From assembly GCA_015067005.1 (NCBI GenBank), contig SVNH01000012.1, forward strand, positions 37,619 to 101,618: a stretch of DNA of 64,000 nt. The letters are read 5' to 3'. Shown piece by piece: positions 16,638-23,839 of this stretch. The notes under the pieces were generated by a model. The model worked only from the letters and a program-made list of their open reading frames with translations, was not told where the DNA came from and ran no database searches. The first letter of the stretch is position 1; each line of letters opens with the position of its first letter. The translations under genes and the position numbers were made by a program. This DNA comes from Ruminococcus flavefaciens. GTDB taxonomy: Bacteria; Bacillota; Clostridia; Oscillospirales; Ruminococcaceae.

Positions 16638-17414
16638 TTATAATTCCTCCGCAAAGTGTTTCTGGAGCTTATTGAATACAAGGCAGCCGATAAGCAGGAA
16701 CAGCATTCCAAGACCTAAGGCAGAAAGAAGTGATGAAAGATCCGGCAGAGCCTTATTGTAGAGCACAGTCCTGTAACACTCAATAACATGAGTCATCGGG
16801 TTGATATTGAAGACCGGCTGGAGCTTTTCCGGAATTATGGATTTATCGTACATGATCGGTGTCATATACATCCAAGCCATAGATATGATTCCGAGGATAT
16901 GTTCGAGGTCTCTGAAATATACTGTAACAGCGGAAGTGAGCAGTGCCATTCCGAGTGCGAGGATGTATTCCACCACCATTATTATAGGCAGAGTCAGCAG
17001 CGCGACGAAGTTCACGCCTACACCGGTGATGATTATTACCGCGAATATTACTATGAAGCACAGCAGCATATTTACAAAGCAGCTTGTTACATACGATATA
17101 GGTATGACCATTCGCGGAAAGTATATCTTTTTAACAAGATCCTTCTGCGCGACGACCGAGGCTGCGCCTACGGTTATCGAAGACGAAAAGAATATCCACG
17201 GGATAAGTGCTACGAAAAGATAGAGGTAATAGCGCTCGATGTTTGATTTGAGAATGAATGAGAAAACCATTGTGTAAACAATAAGCTGGAACAGAGGATT
17301 GATGAATGTCCACAGGAATCCTAATACCGAGCCCTTGTAGCGTCCTCGCAGATCTTTCTTTACGAGGCTGAATATCATTTGTCTGTATGCATACAATTCT
17401 TTTATTGTATTCAT
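16638..17414 (-). CDS. Polysaccharide ABC exporter permease (Wzm/TagG type)
   Basis: A 258-residue ABC-2 type permease with about six transmembrane segments. It has the family N-terminus (LVKKDLRGRYKGSVLGFLWTFINPL) and the loop SWMYMTPIMYDKSIIP-like near residue 190-205. I place the start at ATG 17414, behind AAGGAG; an ORF to 17447 has no ribosome site. First gene of the polysaccharide operon, controlled by a consensus promoter 50 bp upstream. Confidence 0.92.
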   Translation of the reverse strand: MNTIKELYAYRQMIFSLVKKDLRGRYKGSVLGFLWTFINPLFQLIVYTMVFSFILKSNIERYYLYLFVALIPWIFFSSSITVGAASVVAQKDLVKKIYFPRMVIPISYVTSCFVNMLLCFIVIFAVIIITGVGVNFVALLTLPIIMVVEYILALGMALLTSAVTVYFRDLEHILGIISMAWMYMTPIMYDKSIIPEKLQPVFNINPMTHVIECYRTVLYNKALPDLSSLLSALGLGMLFLLIGCLVFNKLQKHFAEEL

Positions 17415-17458
17415 TTGTATCTCCTTCAACAAAACATAATTTTCCATTGTATCATTTA

Positions 17459-17488
17459 ATTATATCACGCATATTCTGTATCTGTCAA
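17459..17488 (-). promoter_or_regulatory. Promoter of the polysaccharide operon
   Basis: On the minus strand TTGACA (17488-17483), 18 bp, TATAAT (17464-17459), both full consensus. The expected start is near 17452, leaving a 38-nt leader. Confidence 0.88.
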
Positions 17489-17543
17489 CAGTGATATTGC
17501 CGAAATAACACGACATTCCGGCGGAAATATGGTATCATATGCG

Positions 17544-17572
17544 GAAACGGCATCCTATATGGATGCCGTTTC
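17544..17572 (-). terminator. Terminator after rlmH
   Basis: A 12-bp perfect stem (17544-17555 with 17561-17572), 5-nt loop, 4 nt beyond the rlmH stop. The T-run on the minus strand is short (TTTC), so strength is uncertain. Confidence 0.6.
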
Positions 17573-17575
17573 ATT

Positions 17576-18049
17576 TTACTTATGATATTTTCCGCCTGAT
17601 GAGATCTGGAAAGCACGGTAGATCTGTTCAAGCAGCATAACTCTTGCAAGCTGATGAGGGAAGGTCATTTTAGACATTGAAAGCTTCAATGTCCCCATAT
17701 TTTTTATTTCAGGATCAAGACCGAATGAACTTCCGATGATGAAGGTCACAGTGCTGAAACCGTTTACTCCGGCTTCGCAGAGCTTTTCTGAAAGCTCCGG
17801 ACTGCTCAGCTGTTTGCCTTCGATGCACATAGGTATTATCATTCCCGAAGCACAGCGCTTTATCTGTTCGCCTTCCTTTTTCAGTGCAGCCGCTATCTCT
17901 TTGTCAGACGGCGAATCGCTGAGGCGGTATTCTTCCAGTTCGTGGAGTTCAAAAGTGCAGAAGCGTCCTAAACGCTTGATGTATTCTGCACAGGCGCTTT
18001 TCAGGTAATCCTCTTTGAGTTTACCTATTACAATTAGTTTTACAGTCAT
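17576..18049 (-). CDS. rlmH: 23S rRNA (pseudouridine1915-N3)-methyltransferase
   Basis: A 157-residue SPOUT methyltransferase of exact family length, modifying pseudouridine 1915 of helix 69 in the large subunit. Motifs: VTFIIGSSFGLDPEI for the SAM knot and SMSKMTFPHQLARVMLLEQIYRA near the C-terminus, ending in YHK. It overlaps the upstream MBL gene by one base (TGATG), indicating coupling. Confidence 0.97.
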   Translation of the reverse strand: MTVKLIVIGKLKEDYLKSACAEYIKRLGRFCTFELHELEEYRLSDSPSDKEIAAALKKEGEQIKRCASGMIIPMCIEGKQLSSPELSEKLCEAGVNGFSTVTFIIGSSFGLDPEIKNMGTLKLSMSKMTFPHQLARVMLLEQIYRAFQISSGGKYHK

Positions 18050-18834
18050 CAGAATATCACCGCTCCGCCTTTAGTTTCAACGGGCGCAACGCCCATGAGG
18101 TAGTCTTTTCCGCGGACAAGTCCTGACATCCCACGTTCAACTGTGGAATCAGCAGTCTGCGGAGTGTTATTGTCCTGACTAAGATGTCCCAGAAGTATGT
18201 GAGTTGTACCTCTTTTGACAAGGCTTTCTGCCTGTTCGGCGCAGTCATCATTTGAGAGATGTCCGTAAGGTGAAAGGATGCGTTCTTTCAGGTACATAGG
18301 GTACGGACCTGTTCTCAGCATATTCTCGTCATAATTGGCTTCGAGAAGCACAAGACGGCATCCGACAAGTGCCTGATCGACCTCTGGCGTAACGTGTCCG
18401 AGATCGGTGCAGACGGCGCAAAGCTTATCATCGGCAGTACGTATTCTGTAACCGCAGCTTTGTATCGCATCGTGAGGCGTATTGAAGCAGTTTATCTCCA
18501 TTCCGGCGCAGGCGATAGAGATACTGCTGATGTCCACGACGGTTGAGGTCGGTGCTATCTTGCCTGTATCGCAAAGGCGCTGGAGAGTACGCTTCTGACC
18601 GTAGACCGGCAGACCGGTCTTTTTGCTGAGCATGGCAAGTCCGGCAACGTGATCCGAATGCTCATGTGTTATGAATACTGCCATTACTGCCGAAAGAGGT
18701 ATATTATTCAGTTCAAGCGCTGCGGAAAGCCTTTTAAGACTAACTCCGCAGTCTATAAGTATACCGCCCTTTTCAGTTCCGATGAAGGCCGAATTCCCCT
18801 TGCTTGAACTGAAAAGAGGATAGATACGTGCCAT
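18049..18834 (-). CDS. MBL-fold metallohydrolase (YycJ/WalJ family)
   Basis: A 261-residue metallo-beta-lactamase-fold hydrolase. Metal motif ITHEHSDH (residues 56-62) with further ligands in CTDLGHV and ILGHLSQDNN. The N-terminus PLFSSSKGNSAFI is the YycJ type, thought to be a nuclease linked to DNA repair or cell-wall coordination. Here it is not near walKR; it sits between cysS and rlmH. Start 18834 follows ACGGAGAATCATA. Confidence 0.88.
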   Translation of the reverse strand: MARIYPLFSSSKGNSAFIGTEKGGILIDCGVSLKRLSAALELNNIPLSAVMAVFITHEHSDHVAGLAMLSKKTGLPVYGQKRTLQRLCDTGKIAPTSTVVDISSISIACAGMEINCFNTPHDAIQSCGYRIRTADDKLCAVCTDLGHVTPEVDQALVGCRLVLLEANYDENMLRTGPYPMYLKERILSPYGHLSNDDCAEQAESLVKRGTTHILLGHLSQDNNTPQTADSTVERGMSGLVRGKDYLMGVAPVETKGGAVIF

Positions 18835-18857
18835 TATGATTCTCCGTTCCGTAAAAA

Positions 18858-20276
18858 TCAGAGCTTATTGATCTCGGTGCCCTGACGTGTTTCCTTAACT
18901 TCATAGCCGAGTGCAGCAATCTTGTCGCGGAGTTCGTCAGCGAGTGCGAAATTCTTATCCTTACGTGCAGCCTTACGCTGCTCAACGAGTTCGAGGACTT
19001 CGGCAGGAATGTCCGCAGCATTTCCAGCCCCCTGAGAAGCCTTTTCCTCAGCCTTCTTTATGAGGTTAAGACCAAGCACCTTGTCGAACTCAGCAATAAG
19101 TGCAAGCTTGGTAGCAGCATTTGCGCCTGATTTCAGAACATCGTATACAGCTGTGAGTGCAAGTGAGGTGTTGAGGTCGTTATCAAGAGCACTTGTGAAT
19201 CCGTTCATGAGGCGGTCGTACTCAGCCTTGTCGATCTCGCCGGACTTCTCCTGAGTAAGCGGAGCGATCTTTGCGATAAGCTTATTGAATGTAACAACAG
19301 CATTATCGAGGTTCTCCCAAGAGAATACAAGCGATTTGCGGTAGTGTGAAAGCAGACAGAAATATCTGTAAACCAGCGGATCATAGCCTTTTTCTTCGAG
19401 AAGGGAAACTGTGAGGAATTCGCCCTTGGATTTGCTCATTTTTCCATTGGTCGTGTTGAGGTGATGTACATGGAACCAGTAGTTGCACCATTTATGTCCG
19501 AGGTAAGCCTCAGACTGCGCGATCTCGTTGGTATGATGCGGGAAAGCGTTGTCGATACCGCCGCAGTGAAGGTCAAGGTACTCGCCGAGGTTCTTCATGC
19601 TTATGCAGCTGCACTCGATGTGCCAGCCGGGGTAACCAACGCCCCATGGACTGTCCCATTTAAGTTCCTGATCGTCGAACTTGGACTTTGTGAACCAGAG
19701 TACGAAATCGGCTTTATTCTTTTTGTTGCCGTCAGCTTCAACGCCCTCGCGTACTCCGACTTCGAGGTCTTCTTCGCTGAAATCACCGAATACGTAGTAT
19801 TTATCAAGCTTGGAAGTGTCAAAGTAAATATTTCCGCCGGCTTCATAAGCATATCCCTTATCCATGAGAGAGCTTATAACGCGGATGAATTCATCTATAT
19901 AAGTAGTAGCCGGAACAACTACATCCGGAGTTTTGATGTTCAGTTTAGCGCAGTCTGTGAAGAAAGCGTCTGTGTAGAACTTGGCTATCTCCATGACTGT
20001 CTTATGCTCGCGCTTTGCGCCCTTGAGCATTTTATCATCGCCGGTATCACCGTCGCTTGTGAGGTGTCCGACATCGGTGATGTTCATGACGCGCTTTACA
20101 TCAAGACCTGTGAAGCGGAGATACTTTTCAAGAACATCCTCCATGATATAGCTTCTGAGGTTGCCGATATGAGCAAAATGATACACGGTAGGACCGCAGG
20201 TATACATACTCACCCTGCCAGCCTCATTCGGGATGAATTCCTCTTTTTTGTGTGATAAAGAATTATACAGTAACAT
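18858..20276 (-). CDS. cysS: Cysteinyl-tRNA synthetase
   Basis: A 472-residue class I synthetase that charges tRNA-Cys. It shows TCGPTVYHFAHIGN (27-39; HIGN replaces HIGH), the zinc-site stretch HIECSCIS, and KMSKSKG near residue 280. Length is normal. The start follows GGAGGTATATTT. It is the second gene of a unit led by a cysteine T-box. Confidence 0.97.
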   Translation of the reverse strand: MLLYNSLSHKKEEFIPNEAGRVSMYTCGPTVYHFAHIGNLRSYIMEDVLEKYLRFTGLDVKRVMNITDVGHLTSDGDTGDDKMLKGAKREHKTVMEIAKFYTDAFFTDCAKLNIKTPDVVVPATTYIDEFIRVISSLMDKGYAYEAGGNIYFDTSKLDKYYVFGDFSEEDLEVGVREGVEADGNKKNKADFVLWFTKSKFDDQELKWDSPWGVGYPGWHIECSCISMKNLGEYLDLHCGGIDNAFPHHTNEIAQSEAYLGHKWCNYWFHVHHLNTTNGKMSKSKGEFLTVSLLEEKGYDPLVYRYFCLLSHYRKSLVFSWENLDNAVVTFNKLIAKIAPLTQEKSGEIDKAEYDRLMNGFTSALDNDLNTSLALTAVYDVLKSGANAATKLALIAEFDKVLGLNLIKKAEEKASQGAGNAADIPAEVLELVEQRKAARKDKNFALADELRDKIAALGYEVKETRQGTEINKL

Positions 20277-20289
20277 AAATATACCTCCG

Positions 20290-20673
20290 TTAGAATTCCC
20301 ATATTTCAGGGGGGGCGTTTTTGATCTTGAGTTTTGAGAAATAGCCGAACATCACAAGAAATTCGGGGATGATCCGCAGACCGTCGCTGTAATATCCGGA
20401 TAGCCTTGCCGAAAGATCGGGGATATCGTTATAATGCGGCGGACAATCGAATTCCCAGTCTGCCGAATTGCTGTTGAAGCGTATCCGGAAGAAGCTTTCA
20501 GCATATTCGCCGAAAAATCCGCAGCTTTCAAGGAGTATCCTGTGATCGGGCAGTTCCTCGGCGGGACAGACAACAGCAGTTGCGCCGCCGCTTTCTATTG
20601 CCGCGATGAGAGGTCTGTCCTCGGCAACGGCATTATTGACTTTTTCCGCATCGGGGAATTTTATAATGTTCAT
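20290..20673 (-). CDS. Hypothetical protein under the Cys T-box
   Basis: A 127-residue soluble protein with no signal peptide or membrane helix and no family I recognise. It is rich in acidic and aromatic residues (GFFGEYAESFFRIRF, WEFDCPPHYND). It lies between the T-box terminator and cysS, with a 13-bp gap to cysS, so it is coregulated by cysteine charging. AGAGAGGTG precedes its ATG. The link to cysteine supply is inferred from position only. Confidence 0.7.
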   Translation of the reverse strand: MNIIKFPDAEKVNNAVAEDRPLIAAIESGGATAVVCPAEELPDHRILLESCGFFGEYAESFFRIRFNSNSADWEFDCPPHYNDIPDLSARLSGYYSDGLRIIPEFLVMFGYFSKLKIKNAPPEIWEF

Positions 20674-20690
20674 AAAGCACCTCTCTTAAC

Positions 20691-20924
20691 AAAAAACGCC
20701 TCCGAGAGACAAGCCTTCTGCTTATCCTCGGAGGCGTGACAACGCGGTTCCACTCCGTTTTATTGCTTTTATCCTTAACGCGGAGAACGCCGGCAGATAC
20801 TGTTATTTCCCTGCCGGGGCTGACAGCCGCACTTCACATATCCGGTCTGCGGACTTGCACCTTCCGTCCGCTCTCTGAAAGACCTCAATAAGCTACTCTG
20901 ACTGCTACGCCTTTAGAATATCCG
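20691..20924 (-). promoter_or_regulatory. T-box leader, cysteine type
   Basis: On the minus strand the leader has a stem I region with AGAGAGCGGACGG, a candidate specifier TGC (Cys) in GAAGTGCGG near 20830, and the T-box TGGAACCGCG (20752-20743). It ends in a terminator with an 11-bp stem (20696-20706 with 20727-20737) and a T-run. Uncharged tRNA-Cys would pair with the specifier and T-box and favour the antiterminator. It precedes the hypothetical gene and cysS. Confidence 0.9.
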
Positions 20925-20930
20925 ATACAT

Positions 20931-20959
20931 ATTATATGCTATTATACCGGATTTGTCAA
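20931..20959 (-). promoter_or_regulatory. Promoter of the T-box-cysS unit
   Basis: On the minus strand TTGACA (20959-20954), 17 bp, TATAAT (20936-20931): full consensus. The -35 box overlaps the stop codon of the upstream LRR-dockerin gene. Confidence 0.9.
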
Positions 20960-21768
20960 GAGTTTGCGGCAGGTTCATCAAAACTGTCTATAAGTTTAAG
21001 CGAGAATCGCTGTATAACGAGGGCGTCGTTAGGGGTGAGACCTGCCTTGCCGTCGACATCTCCGGCTTTTTCACCATCTGCGGTTATGCGGTCGGGACTT
21101 GTGCCGTCAGTACCGTATTTCTTAGGGTTCAGGCAAGCCTGCATCACCATTACCACGTCAGACATATTCACCTCGCTGTCACCATTGGCATCGCCCGGAA
21201 CTATCTGTATGGGAATAGCCGTGCATATCTCTTCTATCGGCTTGAAGTAGCAAAAGTATTTCTCAGCATAAGCCTGTGCGGTGGAGCCGTTATAACCACG
21301 GATAGTGCCGTTGAAATAAGGATCAGTATACTCATCATATCCATAAGAAATTGTTTCATTAGAGTCGAATATTTCACAATCAGGATTTAATATAGTTATT
21401 GTTTCAAGACTTGAACAGTACCAAAATGCAAGATCACCTATATATGTAACAGAATCAGGTATAGTTATTGATTTAAGATTTGAACAGCTTTCAAATGAAC
21501 AACTGTCTATGCTCGTAACAGGAACTCCATTTATCTTATCAGAGATAACAATCTCTCCTGTTACATTTTTGTCACAGCTGACAACTTCTGCATGATCATC
21601 ATAAACATCATAGGTCAGGAAGCCCTCTGTGACCTCCTCATATTCCTCGCCGTTAACATCCGTCTCCGCAAAAGCTGTCACAGCGCACTCCGGCGCACTG
21701 CTGTAAACCGCCGGGAGAGAACCTCCCACGATACAAAGAGCCATAATTGCTGCAATGATCTTTTTCAT
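20956..21768 (-). CDS. Secreted leucine-rich-repeat protein with type I dockerin
   Basis: A 270-residue exported protein. A signal peptide spans about residues 1-23. BspA-like (LRR_5) repeats occupy about 80-175, with FESCSNLKSITIPDSVTYIGDLAF. A C-terminal dockerin (about 190-262) has two calcium loops, GDANGDSEVNMSD (192-204) and GDVDGKAGLTPND (236-248). Dockerins bind cohesins of cellulosome scaffoldins, so this protein should be carried on the cell-surface complex, possibly in adhesion; it has no enzyme domain. The start at 21768 follows AGAGGTGGG. Confidence 0.92.
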   Translation of the reverse strand: MKKIIAAIMALCIVGGSLPAVYSSAPECAVTAFAETDVNGEEYEEVTEGFLTYDVYDDHAEVVSCDKNVTGEIVISDKINGVPVTSIDSCSFESCSNLKSITIPDSVTYIGDLAFWYCSSLETITILNPDCEIFDSNETISYGYDEYTDPYFNGTIRGYNGSTAQAYAEKYFCYFKPIEEICTAIPIQIVPGDANGDSEVNMSDVVMVMQACLNPKKYGTDGTSPDRITADGEKAGDVDGKAGLTPNDALVIQRFSLKLIDSFDEPAANS

Positions 21769-21802
21769 ATTCCCACCTCTAAGCACAAAATTTCATAAAC
21801 AT

Positions 21803-21831
21803 ATTATACGCCTTTTTCACACAAGCGTCAA
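21803..21831 (-). promoter_or_regulatory. Promoter of the LRR-dockerin gene
   Basis: On the minus strand TTGACG (21831-21826), 17 bp, TATAAT (21808-21803). Divergent from the hisJ promoter only 22 bp away. Confidence 0.85.
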
Positions 21832-21852
21832 TAGTCGCAGCAAAAATCGCAG

Positions 21853-21881
21853 TTGAAAACTTCTCAGGAACGTGCTATAAT
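21853..21881 (+). promoter_or_regulatory. Promoter of hisJ-GNAT-pth unit
   Basis: TTGAAA (21853-21858), 17 bp, TATAAT (21876-21881). Confidence 0.85.
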
Positions 21882-21917
21882 ATAATGTAAGACTAAATCA
21901 TTTTATGGGGGAAAAAT

Positions 21918-22682
21918 ATGTTTGCCAATTATCATACACATACTTTCCGATGTCACCATGCAGTCGGAGAGGACAGAGGATATATCGAAGCTGCTATAAC
22001 CGCCGGAATGAAAGTTCTTGGCTTTTCCGACCATTGTCCGTGGATATATGCTAACGGCTACGTTTCGGATATAAGGATGACTCCTGCCGAGACAGAGGAC
22101 TATTTCAGGTCGCTGACCGATCTCAGGAGCGAATATGCCTCTGACATCAAGATATACATAGGATTCGAGGCGGAGTATATCCCGGAGCTTATGGAGGCTC
22201 AGGACCGTTTTCTTGCCGATTATCCTGTTGACTATATGATACTTGGTCAGCATTCATATGCGCCGGAATATGAAAGTCCATATACGGGTGACGCTACCTC
22301 TGATGTGTCGATGCTTGAACGCTACACTGATCTCGTTATTGAGGGAATGAAGTCCGGACGCTATACATACCTCGCACATCCCGATCTTATCAATTTCACG
22401 GGAAGCATTGAGGATTACGACAGACAGCTTTCACGCATATGTGACTTCCTCAAAGAAACAGATTCTCCCGTTGAGATCAACCTCTTCGGACTTAAAGACA
22501 GCAGGAATTATCCCTCCGAGCGATTCCTCAAGCTTGCCGGAGAACGCGGCTGCAAGGCTATTCTCGGCTGCGATGCTCATGTAAAGGATCTGCTCACAGA
22601 CTATGAACTCGCAGAACGCGGAAGAAAACTCGCTGAAAAATTCGGACTTACGGTCATTGACCGCCTGAAAGGATTGGAGTGA
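21918..22682 (+). CDS. hisJ: Histidinol-phosphatase, PHP family
   Basis: A 254-residue PHP-domain phosphatase of HisJ/HisK size, for the dephosphorylation of histidinol phosphate. Metal ligands include NYHTHTFRCHH (4-14), DHCPW and GCDAH near the C-terminus. No other his genes are close, as is common in Firmicutes. A different PHP phosphatase role is possible. Start preceded by GGGGGA; the next gene begins 4 bp after the stop. Confidence 0.85.
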   Translation: MFANYHTHTFRCHHAVGEDRGYIEAAITAGMKVLGFSDHCPWIYANGYVSDIRMTPAETEDYFRSLTDLRSEYASDIKIYIGFEAEYIPELMEAQDRFLADYPVDYMILGQHSYAPEYESPYTGDATSDVSMLERYTDLVIEGMKSGRYTYLAHPDLINFTGSIEDYDRQLSRICDFLKETDSPVEINLFGLKDSRNYPSERFLKLAGERGCKAILGCDAHVKDLLTDYELAERGRKLAEKFGLTVIDRLKGLE

Positions 22683-22686
22683 TACT

Positions 22687-23151
22687 ATGATAACAAGAAA
22701 AGCTACTGTAAACGACATAGGTTCGCTGACAGATCTGCGTATTGCCTATATAAACGAGGATAACGGAACACTTCCGCCGGAAGCCGAAAAGACCATCCGC
22801 AAGCAGCTTCCGGATTATTTCAGGCGTCGTCTCGGCAAGGAGCTTATTGCCTATATTGCGGAGGAAAACGGCGAGGCTGTGAGCAGCTGCTTTCTGCTTA
22901 TAACCGAAAAGCCTGCCGGTCCGCGTTTCCCCGATGGACTTACCGGAACGGTACTGAATGTTTACACAAAACCTGAGTTCCGCAGGCATGGGCTTGCAGG
23001 AACGCTCATGAAAATGCTGCTTTCAGACGCAAAGTCTCTCGGTCTAGACTACGTTGAGCTCAAAGCCACAAAGGACGCTGTAAAGCTGTATAAGTCGCTC
23101 GGCTTTGAAGAAGCTTTTTCTAAATATACAGATATGAAATTTGAACTTTAA
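22687..23151 (+). CDS. GNAT-family N-acetyltransferase
   Basis: A 154-residue GNAT enzyme. The acetyl-CoA motif A is in VYTKPEFRRHGLAGTLMKM (about 98-116), with LYKSLGFEEAF at the end. The acceptor is unknown. It lies between hisJ and pth in a tight unit, 10 bp before the pth start. Confidence 0.88.
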   Translation: MITRKATVNDIGSLTDLRIAYINEDNGTLPPEAEKTIRKQLPDYFRRRLGKELIAYIAEENGEAVSSCFLLITEKPAGPRFPDGLTGTVLNVYTKPEFRRHGLAGTLMKMLLSDAKSLGLDYVELKATKDAVKLYKSLGFEEAFSKYTDMKFEL

Positions 23152-23161
23152 GGAGAATTAT

Positions 23162-23788
23162 ATGAGTATTTTTGATGTGTTCGACCGTATTTCCTCAAAT
23201 TCGCCCTTGGCAAGAGGTAAAATAGAATATGTCATCGCAGGACTTGGCAACCCGGGAATGGAATACGAAGGCACTCGTCACAATGCCGGATTTGCTGTGC
23301 TTGATATGCTCGCTGAACAGCTTGGCGAAAAGATCGACCGCCTTCGCTTCAAGGGCAAGACCGCTGAGGTCACTATCGGCGGCACACGCTGTCTGCTGCT
23401 GAAACCGACTACATATATGAATAACAGCGGCGAATCCATAGTGCAGGCACTGGAATTCTACAAGATAGACGTTACAAAGCTTATCGTGGTATGCGATGAT
23501 ATTTCACTCGATGCAGGCAAGCTGCGTATCCGCAGAAAGGGAAGTCACGGCGGACACAATGGTCTGCGAAGCATATGTGAACTCACCGGCAGGGACGATT
23601 ATCAGCGTATAAAAATGGGTGTCGGCAAGAAGCCGCATCCGGATTACGATCTTGCAAAATGGGTGCTTGGCAAATTTGGTAAGGATGACGCTGAAAAGAT
23701 GAAGACCTCGTCTGAAAACGCCTGCGAGTGCATAAAACTCATGGTCGAGGATAAAACTGATGAGGCAATGAACAAATATAATTCTTAA
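23162..23788 (+). CDS. pth: Peptidyl-tRNA hydrolase
   Basis: A 208-residue Pth: GLGNPGMEYEGTRHNAGF (29-46) with catalytic His, TTYMNNSGE and DDISLDAGKLRIRRKGSHGGHNGL. It recycles stalled peptidyl-tRNA. The start at 23162 follows AAGGAGAATT; an in-frame start at 23141 lies inside the GNAT gene. The short N-terminal extension before the core is unusual but mild. Confidence 0.96.
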   Translation: MSIFDVFDRISSNSPLARGKIEYVIAGLGNPGMEYEGTRHNAGFAVLDMLAEQLGEKIDRLRFKGKTAEVTIGGTRCLLLKPTTYMNNSGESIVQALEFYKIDVTKLIVVCDDISLDAGKLRIRRKGSHGGHNGLRSICELTGRDDYQRIKMGVGKKPHPDYDLAKWVLGKFGKDDAEKMKTSSENACECIKLMVEDKTDEAMNKYNS

Positions 23789-23839
23789 CTGAGATCCGTC
23801 AGCTGAATGCTGACAGCTATTATATTAACTGGTGAAAAT

